In this document: in pieces, positions 7,937 to 16,996 of the stretch
Layout of the letters: each line of letters begins with the position of its first letter
How positions within the stretch are numbered: position 1 is the first letter of the stretch
Source of the DNA: Raineyella sp034933565
Lineage (GTDB): Bacteria; Actinomycetota; Actinomycetes; Propionibacteriales; Propionibacteriaceae
Assembly (NCBI RefSeq): GCF_034933565.1
Contig: NZ_JAYFNG010000005.1
Span: forward strand, 1-48,696
Length of the DNA stretch: 48,696 bases
Reading direction: 5' to 3'
Notes under the pieces: model-generated
Databases searched by the model: none
What the model saw: only the letters and a program-made list of their open reading frames with translations
What the model was told of the DNA's origin: nothing
Translations under genes and position numbers: made by a program

Positions 7937-7963
7937 TTGGCACACTCACGAGGAGAGTGCTAA
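7937..7963 (-). promoter_or_regulatory. CIRCE operator of groES-groEL (HrcA binding site)
   Basis: On the minus strand TTAGCACTC is followed by 9 bases and GTGTGCCAA. The consensus is TTAGCACTC-N9-GAGTGCTAA, so the left half is perfect and the right half matches 7 of 9. It sits just downstream of the groES promoter, the classic position for HrcA repression. Confidence 0.88.
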
Positions 7964-7968
7964 CCAGA

Positions 7969-7997
7969 ACGTTAGTCGGGGGTTAGCACTCATGCAA
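7969..7997 (-). promoter_or_regulatory. groES promoter with an extra CIRCE half-site in the spacer
   Basis: On the minus strand TTGCAT (7992-7997) and TAACGT (7969-7974) are 17 bp apart. The spacer starts with GAGTGCTAACC (7981-7991), a perfect CIRCE half-site in inverted orientation to the half-site at 7955-7965, giving an 11-bp perfect inverted repeat over the promoter. Confidence 0.65.
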
Positions 7998-8155
7998 CCC
8001 GACTGCCAAGACCTCCCCGGGCCCGACCGCGACAGGGCGCAAGAGCCGCCGGCCCGACCGCGGCAGGGCCGGCGGGGTGCGGAGGGGCAGAAGGGAAGGG
8101 ACAGAGGGGGCAGAAGGAAGGACGGGACGACCGCGGCAGGGCGGTGATCCGTAGC

Positions 8156-8854
8156 ATGGGCGACATGGCAGCACCGTCGGCGGACACCTTCGACCACCTC
8201 GCGGCCGACTACGACGCCTGGTACGACCGCCATGCCCTTGAGTTCGCGGCCGAATTGGACGCCGTCCGGCCCCTGCTCGACGGGGTGGACGGTGCCGGGC
8301 TGGAGATCGGCGTCGGGACCGGGCGGTTCGCCGCCACGCTCGGCATCGGCTTCGGGCTGGATCCTGCTCCGCGGATGGCCGCGTACGCCCGGGACCGCGG
8401 GATCCGCACGGTGATCGGGGAGGCCGAGCGGCTGCCGTTCCGCGACGGGGTGTTCGGATACACCGCATTCATCACGTCGCTGTGCTTCGTCGCCGACCCG
8501 CTGCGGGCGTTGCGGGAGGCCCATCGGGTGACCGGATCCGGCGGGTCGATCGTGGTGGCCTATCTGGAGCCGGAGAGTGCCGCCGGGCGCCGGCTGCTGG
8601 CGGAGAAGGCGGACAGCCCCTACTACTCACGGGCGACGCTGCTGCCCGGACGCGAGGTGGAGCGCCTGCTGCGGGCGGCCGGCTACCTGCCGCAGGACGC
8701 CGCCCACCTGGAGCCGGTCGCGGGCGAGCCGACGGGCCCGGGTCAGCGGCCGGCCCGCTTGGTCCCGCGCCCCGGCCGGGACGGCGGACTGTTCTGTGTC
8801 ATCGGGGCGCGGCGGCTCACGCCGGCACCGGACGATGGGACCATGACGGCATGA
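8156..8854 (+). CDS. Class I SAM-dependent methyltransferase
   Basis: The product, about 232 residues, has the Rossmann methyltransferase fold. Motif I is GLEIGVGTGRFAATLGIGFGLD, a following acidic region is VIGEAERLPFRDGVFGY, and a motif-II-like strand is ALREAHRVTGSGGSIVVAYLEPES, as in the UbiE/Methyltransf_11 group. The substrate is unknown. Start choice is uncertain: ATG 8156 has GGTGAT seven bases upstream, ATG 8165 is also possible, and GTG 8144 is less so. Its stop overlaps the start of the TM2 gene as ATGA, implying translational coupling. Confidence 0.82.
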   Translation: MGDMAAPSADTFDHLAADYDAWYDRHALEFAAELDAVRPLLDGVDGAGLEIGVGTGRFAATLGIGFGLDPAPRMAAYARDRGIRTVIGEAERLPFRDGVFGYTAFITSLCFVADPLRALREAHRVTGSGGSIVVAYLEPESAAGRRLLAEKADSPYYSRATLLPGREVERLLRAAGYLPQDAAHLEPVAGEPTGPGQRPARLVPRPGRDGGLFCVIGARRLTPAPDDGTMTA

Positions 8855-9861
8855 CCTCTCCGCAGACCGGCCCGGAACGCCCAGATGACGCCCCATCCCG
8901 GTCCGACGACCTGCCATCGGGCTCCTCGGCCGCAGCCGACCGGGCGGACGTGACCGGCCGCCCGGTCGCGGACGTCCGGCCCGCGATGCCGGGTGGGCCG
9001 GGGGTCACCGGCGATCATCCGGCCGCCCCACCGGACAGGTACGACCAGCCGGGAACGGACTCGCCGGACTCCGGGACGCCGTGGTCCTCGGCCACGCCAC
9101 GTCGGGCACCCGCGACCCAGCCGCCCGCACCGCAGCCGCCCGCGCCCCAGCCGACATCCGACCCGCCGGCTCCCTGGGTGACGTTCTCCGGACCGTCGGC
9201 ACCGACGTACGGACCCGGAGCGCCGGGCGTACGGGAACCACCGGCGGCAGCCTCCGGCCGGCCGGCGTACGCCCAGCCGGTCCCCCCGGCACCGACGTAC
9301 GACCGGCCACCGTACGCGGCGGCACCGTACGAGACATCGCCTTACGGGACGCCGACCTACGAGACGCCGTACGACACACCGACGTACGAGGAACCGTACG
9401 ACACGCCGACGTACGACTCGTTCTATCGCACCATCTACGGTGAGGCCCCGACCTCGGACGATCCCGGCACCTCACCGGACCCAGGGGCCCGCGACCCCGA
9501 GCCGGCCACCGACTACCCACCGCCCGCCTACGCCCCGGGGAGCGCCTACCCGATGAGTGGGCCGGGCTATCCGGCGGTGGGACCGGGACACTCCGCTCCC
9601 GGCTACCCCTATCCGGCGGGGCCGATGGGTTACCCGGTGCCGACGTCCCCGCCGCGCGAGGTCGGCCTGGCCATGCTGCTGACCGCGGTCGGGTTCTTCG
9701 GAGTGGCCGGTCTGCAGTACTTCTACATCGGCAAGATCGGCAAGGGCGTGGGCTACCTGCTGACCGCCGGGTGGCTCGGCATCGGCACGATCGTCAGCCT
9801 CTTCACCATCGGCGACGAGACCGAACGGACCAACGACGAGCGTCGACGTGGGCTGCGCTGA
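8851..9861 (+). CDS. TM2 domain protein with proline/tyrosine-rich N-terminus
   Basis: The 336-residue protein has a long low-complexity N-terminal half rich in Pro, Ala, Asp and Tyr, with repeats such as YETPYDTPTYEEPYDTPTYD. A C-terminal TM2 domain (about residues 268-325) has two membrane helices, GLAMLLTAVGFFGVAGLQYFYIG and GVGYLLTAGWLGIGTIVSLF, with the charged loop GKIGKG between them. TM2 proteins are small membrane proteins of mostly unknown role; the tail is probably cytoplasmic and disordered. The start ATG overlaps the methyltransferase stop (ATGA). Confidence 0.85.
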   Translation: MTSPQTGPERPDDAPSRSDDLPSGSSAAADRADVTGRPVADVRPAMPGGPGVTGDHPAAPPDRYDQPGTDSPDSGTPWSSATPRRAPATQPPAPQPPAPQPTSDPPAPWVTFSGPSAPTYGPGAPGVREPPAAASGRPAYAQPVPPAPTYDRPPYAAAPYETSPYGTPTYETPYDTPTYEEPYDTPTYDSFYRTIYGEAPTSDDPGTSPDPGARDPEPATDYPPPAYAPGSAYPMSGPGYPAVGPGHSAPGYPYPAGPMGYPVPTSPPREVGLAMLLTAVGFFGVAGLQYFYIGKIGKGVGYLLTAGWLGIGTIVSLFTIGDETERTNDERRRGLR

Positions 9862-9971
9862 CCCGACACAGCCGCGGCCAGCTCAGCCCCCGGCTGACTG
9901 CCCCCGGGACCGCGCCGACACGTCGGGTGACCACTTCGGACGGAGCAACCGGCGCAGAGGATGCTGGTGAC

Positions 9972-11765
9972 GTGCACTTCGTCGGTATCGACCTCGCCTG
10001 GGGCGAGCGCGCCCGTACCGGTCTCGCCGTCCTCGACGACACCGGGACGCTGGTCCATCTGTCCGCGGCCACCACCGACGACACGATCGCAGCCGCCCTG
10101 GCGCCGTACCTCGACGACGAATGCCTGGTGGCGATCGACGCTCCGCTGATCGTCACCAACGCCACCGGCAACCGGCCCTGCGAGGCGGCCCTCAACCGTG
10201 ACTTCGCCCGTTTCGAAGCCGGCGCCCATCCTTCGAACACCGGCCGCCCCGAGCTGCACGACATCCCGCGCGGGGCACGCCTGGCCACCCGCTTCCACCT
10301 CGACATCGACCCGACCTCGCGGCGCACCCGCCGGGCCATCGAGGTCTACCCGCATCCGGCGCTGGTCGCCCTGTTCCGGCTCGGCCGCACGCTGAAGTAC
10401 AAGCAGCGTCAGAACCGACCCTTCGAGGGGATGCGCGAGGAGATGCTGCGGCTGATCGGGCTGCTCGACAGCCTCGCCGACGCACCCCTGCCGCTGCACC
10501 TGGCCGGCTCCACCCCGTGGCAGGAACTCACCGAGGCGGTCCGGGCCGCCGACCGCAAGAGCGAACTGCGGACCGTCGAGGACCGGATCGACGCGGTGGT
10601 CTGCGCCTACGTGGCGCTGTACGCCCACCGCCGCCCGGACGACACCACGGTGTACGGCGACGCGGCCACCGGCTACATCGTCACCCCCGCCCTGCCCGCC
10701 GACCTCAGCCCCGAACCGCCCGCGTACGCGCCGGGGGCCGAGGACCCCGAACTGACCCGACTGGTGCGCGGGGCGGTCCGGAGCTACGCGGAACTCCAGC
10801 CGTACGCCCAGGAGGCGGCCCGCCGACTCACCGACTGGCTCACCGGCACCCTGGACGACGCCGGGGTCAACTACCTCGACATCACCGGGCGCGGAAAGAG
10901 CACCGCATCGTTCGCCGCGAAGGCGAACAAGTCGGCCGGCGGACATCCGCTCTACCCCGATCCGCTCAGGGACATCACCGACCAGATCGGTGCCCGGGTG
11001 ATCACCTACGTCCGCAGCGACGTCGCCGTCGTCGCCGACCTGCTGGCCGAGCAGCTGACCGTCCTCGACGACCGTGACATGGGCCAGCTGACGGCCAGCG
11101 AGGGCCGGTTCGGCTACGTCAGCCGCCACCTCCAGATCGCCCTCGACCCGATCTGGCTGGGCGACCTGCCGGCGGACACCTTCCGGGTGCCGAGCGCCCA
11201 GGTGCAGATCCGTACGGTCCTCCAGCACGCCTGGGCCGAGTTCGAGCACGACATCCGCTACAAGGGCTCGGTGCCCGAGGAGCTGGCCCCGGACCTGAAC
11301 CGCCGGTTCACCCTGGCCGCCGGCCTGCTGGAACTGGCCGACCGGGAGTTCGAGGTGATCCGGGAACGGCTGCGCGAGCGGATGCCGCCGCGGGCGCTGG
11401 AGGCCGACCCGAACGATCCGCGGATCCGCACCGAGGAACTGGCGGCCTTCCTCGCCGGCCAGTTCCCCGACTCCGGCTGGTCACGCACCGACCACTACAC
11501 CTGGATCTCCGGGCTGCTGCTGGAACTGGGCGTCGACTCGCTGCACAAGCTGGCCGGCCTGCTGTCCTCGGTCGACTCCGCGGCGATCACCGCGCGGATG
11601 GGCTACCAGCACCCGCCGGGCGCGGTCCGGCGCCTCGACGACGCCCTGCTGGCGTTGTACGGCGCGACGTACCTGGGGCTGGCGGGCAACGCCCACCGGG
11701 TGGAACTGCTCAAGGCCCGGCTGGACAAGCTGCAACAGGGCGACGGGAGCGGTCAGGGTCACTGA
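9972..11765 (+). CDS. DUF429/RNase HII-like - RelA/SpoT (p)ppGpp synthetase fusion
   Basis: The protein, about 597 residues, has an N-terminal DUF429 RNase-H-fold domain (HFVGIDLAWG, VAIDAPLIV, GFEVYPHPAL-like EVYPHPALVALF). This is joined to a RelA/SpoT synthetase domain: ITGRGKSTASFAAK (about 304-315), PLRDITDQIGARVITYV and VQIRTVLQHAWAEFEHDIRYK. The order matches the dual RNase HII/(p)ppGpp synthetase described in Mycobacterium smegmatis. The canonical catalytic Glu of the E-V/I-Q-I-R-T motif is Gln 410 here (AQVQIRT), so synthetase activity is uncertain. GTG 9972 starts at the conserved HFVGIDLAWG; longer open sequence upstream lacks similarity. Confidence 0.87.
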   Translation: MHFVGIDLAWGERARTGLAVLDDTGTLVHLSAATTDDTIAAALAPYLDDECLVAIDAPLIVTNATGNRPCEAALNRDFARFEAGAHPSNTGRPELHDIPRGARLATRFHLDIDPTSRRTRRAIEVYPHPALVALFRLGRTLKYKQRQNRPFEGMREEMLRLIGLLDSLADAPLPLHLAGSTPWQELTEAVRAADRKSELRTVEDRIDAVVCAYVALYAHRRPDDTTVYGDAATGYIVTPALPADLSPEPPAYAPGAEDPELTRLVRGAVRSYAELQPYAQEAARRLTDWLTGTLDDAGVNYLDITGRGKSTASFAAKANKSAGGHPLYPDPLRDITDQIGARVITYVRSDVAVVADLLAEQLTVLDDRDMGQLTASEGRFGYVSRHLQIALDPIWLGDLPADTFRVPSAQVQIRTVLQHAWAEFEHDIRYKGSVPEELAPDLNRRFTLAAGLLELADREFEVIRERLRERMPPRALEADPNDPRIRTEELAAFLAGQFPDSGWSRTDHYTWISGLLLELGVDSLHKLAGLLSSVDSAAITARMGYQHPPGAVRRLDDALLALYGATYLGLAGNAHRVELLKARLDKLQQGDGSGQGH

Positions 11766-11872
11766 GCCCGGCCGCCGACGACGTTCGGGCTCAGTCGCCC
11801 TGTTCCGGGGGAGGCCGCTGCGCGGGTCCGGGGCGCCGGTGTCTGACCTCAGGCGCCGAGCGTGTCCTGCGG

Positions 11873-13405
11873 TCAGGCGCCGACGATGTTCTGCCCGCAG
11901 ACCCGGATCACCTGGCCGTTCACCCCGCTGGAGGCCGGATCGGCCAGATAGACGATCGTCTCGGCCACGTCGATCGGCCGGCCACCCTGGTGCAGGCTGT
12001 TCGTCCGGCGGAAGATCTCCTTCTGCACGGTGGGGATGGCCGCGGTCATGTCGGTCTCGATGAAGCCGGGGGCGACGGCGTTGACGGTCAGCGGACGGTC
12101 CGCGTACGCCTCCTGCAGGGCCGCCACCAGGCCGATCACGCCGGCCTTGCTGGTGCCGTAGTTGGTCTGGCCCCGGTTGCCCGCGATGCCGCTGGTCGAG
12201 GAGCTGGCGACGATGTGGACGTCCTCGGCGAAGCCGCCGGGCAGCGTCGGGTCGAGCAGCACCTCGTTCATCCGCAGCTGGGCGGCCAGGTTGACGTCGA
12301 GCACCTGCGCCCAGCGCTTCTCGTCCATGTTGGCCAGCAGCCGGTCGCGGGTGATGCCGGCGTTGTGCGCGATCGCCTGGATCCGGGCGTCGTCGCCGTA
12401 GCGTTCCGCCACGTGCGCGGCGATCCGCCGACCCGCGTCCGGGGTGGTGATGTCGAGCTGCAGCGCGGTCCCGTGCACCTCGTTGGCGACCGCCCCCAGC
12501 GCCTCCCCGGCGGGCGGCACGTCGACGACCACCACCGTCGCCCCGGCCCGATGGAACGTCCGGGCGATGGCGGCACCGATCCCCCGGGCAGCACCGGTGA
12601 CGACCACGATCCGCGGGCCGGCGTCGGCGACGCTCCGTCCGGCGTCCCCGGCGGTCCCGGTGGACCGGGCCGTACGCCGCGGGCCGACCTCCCAGGACTG
12701 CCCGCTGACGAAGGCGGACCGTCCCGACAGCAGGAAGTCGAGGGTCGAGGTGAGGTCCTCGGGGCCGGCGCCGGCGGCGAGCCGGACCAGGTTCGCGGTC
12801 GCACCACCGCGCAGTTCCTTGGCGACGGACCGCACCAGGCCCTCCAGGCCCCGGGCGACCGCCCTGGCCTCGAGCCCGTCGACATCCACGGCCCGCGGTC
12901 CGACCAGGACGACCCGGCCGCTCTTCGCCAGGGCCCGGACGGCGGGACGCAGCACGGCGCGGACGCCCTCGAGGGCGGTGATGGTCCGCAGCCCGCTGAG
13001 GTCGAGGACGACACCGCCGAGGTCCGTGTCGTACGCGGGGGGCCGCGGCTTGCCGTCCGGACCGGCGCTCCGGGCGGCCGGGTCGTCGCGCAGCGGGTCG
13101 ACGGTGGCGATGCCCAGCGCGGCGAGGGCGGCACCGGTCGTGGTGGTGGACGTGGTGGTGCCGCTGGTGACGACGCCGCTCGTGCTGGTGCCGCCGGCCG
13201 GTGCGGTCGGGTCGGCCGGCGTGCTCCCACCGGCCCGGTCGCCGAGCACGGCGTACGCGATCGGGCCGGTCGGCCGGCCGGGGCCCCGGTGCAGCTCCGG
13301 CCCCTCGGGAAAGCCGAGCTGTCGGGTGAGCGCATGGCCGACGGGCGACCCCAGCAGGGCCTCGAGCAGCGCGTCGACCGTCCGGGGCTTCGCGGATGCG
13401 GGCAT
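11873..13405 (-). CDS. fabG: Long-form 3-oxoacyl reductase (FabG4-like SDR)
   Basis: A 510-residue protein with two Rossmann-like halves. The N-terminal half (about 1-260) is degenerate, and the C-terminal half is a working short-chain dehydrogenase: cofactor loop VVVTGAARGIGAAIAR, NAGI, catalytic ASSSTSGIAGNRGQTNYGTSKAG, and a PGFIETDMTAAI tail. This arrangement matches the high-molecular-weight FabG4 of mycobacteria, an NADH-dependent 3-ketoacyl reductase acting on CoA thioesters. A Ser/Thr/Gly-rich linker (about 70-95) separates regions of the N-terminal half. It is co-transcribed with the upstream thiolase: its ATG overlaps the thiolase TGA by one base. Confidence 0.92.
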   Translation of the reverse strand: MPASAKPRTVDALLEALLGSPVGHALTRQLGFPEGPELHRGPGRPTGPIAYAVLGDRAGGSTPADPTAPAGGTSTSGVVTSGTTTSTTTTGAALAALGIATVDPLRDDPAARSAGPDGKPRPPAYDTDLGGVVLDLSGLRTITALEGVRAVLRPAVRALAKSGRVVLVGPRAVDVDGLEARAVARGLEGLVRSVAKELRGGATANLVRLAAGAGPEDLTSTLDFLLSGRSAFVSGQSWEVGPRRTARSTGTAGDAGRSVADAGPRIVVVTGAARGIGAAIARTFHRAGATVVVVDVPPAGEALGAVANEVHGTALQLDITTPDAGRRIAAHVAERYGDDARIQAIAHNAGITRDRLLANMDEKRWAQVLDVNLAAQLRMNEVLLDPTLPGGFAEDVHIVASSSTSGIAGNRGQTNYGTSKAGVIGLVAALQEAYADRPLTVNAVAPGFIETDMTAAIPTVQKEIFRRTNSLHQGGRPIDVAETIVYLADPASSGVNGQVIRVCGQNIVGA

Positions 13406-14712
13406 CAGATCGCCTCCAGGATCGCGGCGACCCCTTGGCCGCCGGCGGCACAGATCGAGATCAGCCCCCGGGCACCGGGCCCACAGGCGGCGAGCAGTTT
13501 CGCCAGGGTCGCCACGATCCGACCGCCGGTCGCGGCGAACGGGTGACCGGCGGCGAGGGAGGACCCGTTCACGTTGAGCCGGTCCGGGTCGATGCTGCCC
13601 AACGCCCCGGGCAGGCCCAGGGTGTCGCGGCAGTAGTCCTCGTTCTCCCAGGCGGCCAGCGTGGTGAGCACCGTCGAGGCGAAGGCCTCGTGGATCTCGT
13701 ACAGGTCGAGGTCCTGCAGCGCCATCCCGTTGCGCGCCAGCAGTCGGGGCACGGCGCGGGCCGGGGCCATCAGCAGGCCCTCGCCGCCGGAGACGAAGTC
13801 GACCGACGCCACCTCGGCGTCGACGATCCGGGCGAGGACGGGCAGGTGCCGGGCGCGGGCCCAGCCCTCCTCGGCGAGCAGCACCACGGCGGCGCCGTCG
13901 TTGAGGGGGGAGGAGTTGCCCGCGGTCATCGTCGCGCCGGGACCCGCACCGAAGACGATCGGCAGCCCGGCCAGCTTCTCCAGGGTGCTGTCGGGGCGCA
14001 GCGACTCGTCCCGGACGACACCCCGATGCGCGGTGACGAGATCGTCGAAGAAGCCGGCGTCCCAGGCGGCGGCCAGCTTGCGGTGGCTGCCCAGTGCGTA
14101 CTCGTCCTGCGCTGCCCGGGTGATGCCCCAGGTGGCCGTGGTCAGTGCCTGGCTGTCCCCCATCGACAGCCCGGTGCGGGGCTCGGCCACCTGGGGGGCG
14201 ATCGGCGCCAGGTCCCGCGGCCGCAGCTCGGCGAGGGCGGCCAGCTTCGCCTGGGTCGTCCGCGCGGCGGAGAACCGCAGCAGCGCCCGCTGCAGGCGCG
14301 GGCCGACCTCGAGCGGGGTGTCGCTGATGCTGTCGGCACCGCCGGCGATCCCGGCGTCGATCTGGCCCAGGCGGATCTTGTTGCTGATGTAGACGGTGGC
14401 CTCCAGGCCCGTGCCACAGGCCTGCTGCAGGTCGACGGCCGGGGTGTCATGGGCCAGCGCCGAGCCGAGGACGGCCTCGCGGGTGAGGTTGAGCAGGGTG
14501 CCGTGCTTGAGCACCGCACCCGCGGCGACCTCCCCGAGGCGTACGCCCGCCAGGCCGAAGCGGGCGATGAGGCCGTCGAGGGCCGCGATGAGCAGATCCT
14601 GCGTCGAGTCGGGGGCGTACGATCCGCGGGCCTTCGCGAAGGGGAGCCGGTTGCCCCCCACCACCACCGCGGTGCGTTCGGACGACCCCTGCCCTGCGTG
14701 CTCCGACACCAT
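13405..14712 (-). CDS. Acetyl-CoA C-acyltransferase (thiolase)
   Basis: The 435-residue product has the complete thiolase active site: nucleophilic Cys in LQQACGTGLEAT, His in SSLAAGHPFAATGG, and the second Cys in ISICAAGGQGVA. It resembles the FadI/FadA2 branch and should cleave or form 3-ketoacyl-CoA. ATG 14712 has a strong GGGGAGG seven bases upstream; upstream open sequence is not conserved. The pairing with a FabG4-like reductase downstream and a divergent acyl-CoA oxidase/dehydrogenase recalls the fabG4-fadA2-fadE5 region of mycobacteria. A beta-oxidation or chain-modification role is inferred. Confidence 0.92.
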   Translation of the reverse strand: MVSEHAGQGSSERTAVVVGGNRLPFAKARGSYAPDSTQDLLIAALDGLIARFGLAGVRLGEVAAGAVLKHGTLLNLTREAVLGSALAHDTPAVDLQQACGTGLEATVYISNKIRLGQIDAGIAGGADSISDTPLEVGPRLQRALLRFSAARTTQAKLAALAELRPRDLAPIAPQVAEPRTGLSMGDSQALTTATWGITRAAQDEYALGSHRKLAAAWDAGFFDDLVTAHRGVVRDESLRPDSTLEKLAGLPIVFGAGPGATMTAGNSSPLNDGAAVVLLAEEGWARARHLPVLARIVDAEVASVDFVSGGEGLLMAPARAVPRLLARNGMALQDLDLYEIHEAFASTVLTTLAAWENEDYCRDTLGLPGALGSIDPDRLNVNGSSLAAGHPFAATGGRIVATLAKLLAACGPGARGLISICAAGGQGVAAILEAI

Positions 14713-14867
14713 CGTCTGACCTCCCCCAGGAGACCTGTGTCCGGCCTGGTCGGCGTGACACCGTTCACATATTCTAGTGGGAAGCCATCGCCCCGGGGCG
14801 GGATCCGGCGCAGGATCGGGCGCCACCCCGCAGCACGGGGCGCGGACGGAACGTCCCCGGAGCCGAC

Positions 14868-16838
14868 ATGTCATCCATCCTTCGTCCCGAGGACCTCCGT
14901 CCCGAGGAACCGGCATCCCCCACGACCGCCGCCCCGCCGCCGCTCGGCGAGGCGCTGGTCGAGGCGCTGGACGGCCCCTTCCATGCGCTGCGCGCCCGGC
15001 TGCGCCGTGAGGTGCTGACCGCCGACCTGGTCCGCGACCCGACGCTCGACATCGCGGCCGCCCGGGAGTGGACGACCCGGCAGGCGCAGCGGTTCGCGGA
15101 CGGCGGCTATGCCAGCATCGGCTACCCGCGCCAGTACGGCGGCAGTGGGGACGCCACCGAGCTGCCGGTCGCGTACGGCATGCTCGGGTACGCGGACCTG
15201 TCGTTCGACGTCAAGGTGGGCGTGCAGTTCGGGTTGTTCGCCGGCTCGATCCTCACCCTCGGGGGCCAGTGGCACCGCGAGACCTACCTGCGTGACGCGC
15301 TGACGATGCGGCTGCCCGGGGCGTTCGCGATGACGGAGTCGGGGCACGGCAGCGACGTCCAGCACCTCGCCACCACCATCACCTACCTGCCCGACGCCGA
15401 GGAGTTCGAGGTCGACTCCCCCACCGTGGCGGCGACGAAGGTCTACATCGGCAACGCCGCCTGCGACGCGCGGATGGCGGTCGTCTTCGGCCGGCTGATC
15501 ACCGGCGGGACCGACCACGGTGTGCACGCGATCCTGGTGCCGCTGCGCGACGCGACGGGCACCCCGCTGCCGGGCGTGACGATCGGCGACCAGGGCCACA
15601 AGGGCGGCCTGCTGGGGGTGGACAACGGCACCATCAGCTTCGACCACGTCCGGGTCCGCCGCCGGCTGCTCCTCGACCGGTTCGGCGGGGTGGACACGTA
15701 CGGCGCCTATCACTCCCCGATCCGCAGCCAGAACGCGCGCTTCTTCACCATGGTCGGCGCGCTGGTCCGCGGCCGGATCAGCGTCGGCGGGTCGGCGGCC
15801 GCGGCCGGACGCCGGGCGATCGCCCTGGCCGCCCGCTACGCCCTGCGGCGCCGACAGTTCCCCGCCCCGAGCGGCGAGGGGGACGTCCTGCTGCTGGACT
15901 ACCTCACCCACCAGCGACGGCTGCTGCCGCGGATCGCCGAGGCGTACGCGTACGGCTTCGCCCATAACCAGCTACTGCAGCAACTGCACCGCTGGGACGA
16001 CCTGGAGTCACCCGACGTACGCGTCGAGCGGGAACTCGAGACCCGGGCGGCCGCGCTCAAGGTGGCCCAGACCCGGTGGGCGGTCGACACCGTGCAGGCG
16101 ATGCGGGAGGCCTGCGGCGGGGCCGGCTACCTGACCGAGAACCTGCTGACCCAGATCCGCCAGGACGTCGACGTGTTCACCACCTTCGAGGGCGACAACA
16201 CGGTGCTGCAGCAGCTGGTCGCCAAGGAACTGCTCGTGGACTACCGGGACGCCTGGGGCGATCTCGACCTGCTGGGGATGGCCCGCGCGACGGCGCGCAG
16301 CCTGGGTGAGGCGGTGCTGGAGCGGACCGCGGCCCAGCCGCTGATCTCCCGGATGGTCGCCCGCGCGCAGCTGCGCGACGAGGACGGCCTGCCGCTGGAG
16401 CGCGGCTGGCAGGTGGTGATGTTCGAGGACCGGGAGCGCCACGTCCTGGAGTCGCTGGCCCATCGCGCCCGGGAGGCGGCCCGGGCCCGGCCGGAGGATG
16501 CCTTCGCCGCGCTGAACGCGCTGGCGCCGCACATGCTCGCGGCGTCGCGGACGCACACCGACCGGGTGGTGCTGGAGGCGTTCATCGCCGGGATCGACGA
16601 CACCCAGGACGGGCGCGCGGCCCTGCTGCTGGATCGGCTCTGCGACCTGTGGGTGATGTCGACCCTCGAGGCGGACCGCGGCTGGTTCCTGGAACACCAC
16701 CGCCTCACCCCGACCCGGAGCAAGGAGATCTCCGCCCGGATCGACGCGCTCTGCGGGGAGCTGCGGCCGTACGTGGCCGACCTGGTCGACGGCTTCGGGA
16801 TCCCCGAGGTGCTGCTGGACGCGCCGATGCTGCACTGA
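14868..16838 (+). CDS. Acyl-CoA oxidase / dehydrogenase family flavoenzyme
   Basis: A 656-residue acyl-CoA oxidase-like protein. The middle segment has TESGHGSDVQHLATT (FAD/substrate loop) and DQGHKGGLLGVDNGTISFDHVRV. The helical core has ARFFTMVGALVRGRISVGG, and the C-terminal part has FTTFEGDNTVLQQLVAKELL with the presumed catalytic glutamate in TFEGDN. Length and these motifs match the ACOX/peroxisomal-oxidase branch rather than short acyl-CoA dehydrogenases; whether oxygen or a flavoprotein accepts electrons is not decided by sequence. It is divergent from the thiolase across a 155-bp gap that should hold both promoters. Confidence 0.9.
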   Translation: MSSILRPEDLRPEEPASPTTAAPPPLGEALVEALDGPFHALRARLRREVLTADLVRDPTLDIAAAREWTTRQAQRFADGGYASIGYPRQYGGSGDATELPVAYGMLGYADLSFDVKVGVQFGLFAGSILTLGGQWHRETYLRDALTMRLPGAFAMTESGHGSDVQHLATTITYLPDAEEFEVDSPTVAATKVYIGNAACDARMAVVFGRLITGGTDHGVHAILVPLRDATGTPLPGVTIGDQGHKGGLLGVDNGTISFDHVRVRRRLLLDRFGGVDTYGAYHSPIRSQNARFFTMVGALVRGRISVGGSAAAAGRRAIALAARYALRRRQFPAPSGEGDVLLLDYLTHQRRLLPRIAEAYAYGFAHNQLLQQLHRWDDLESPDVRVERELETRAAALKVAQTRWAVDTVQAMREACGGAGYLTENLLTQIRQDVDVFTTFEGDNTVLQQLVAKELLVDYRDAWGDLDLLGMARATARSLGEAVLERTAAQPLISRMVARAQLRDEDGLPLERGWQVVMFEDRERHVLESLAHRAREAARARPEDAFAALNALAPHMLAASRTHTDRVVLEAFIAGIDDTQDGRAALLLDRLCDLWVMSTLEADRGWFLEHHRLTPTRSKEISARIDALCGELRPYVADLVDGFGIPEVLLDAPMLH

Positions 16839-16860
16839 GTGGCGGCCGCACTCGGCCGAG

Positions 16861-16922
16861 GCTGTCCTCGACCCGGGCTGTCCTCGACCCGGGCTGTCCT
16901 GGGCCGGGCTGTCCTGGGCCGG
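16861..16922. repeat. 15-16-bp tandem repeat, four copies
   Basis: Units beginning GCTGTCCT repeat at 16861, 16877, 16893 and 16908. Two copies have CGACCCGG and two have GGGCCGG. It lies in the convergent gap between the acyl-CoA oxidase and the dienelactone hydrolase and is not coding. Confidence 0.8.
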
Positions 16923-16996
16923 GCGGCGACATGACGCCGAGGGGCGTGGTCCCCTGATCCGGCGGCCCGGCGCGGTCGGGCCCGGACGACATCGGT

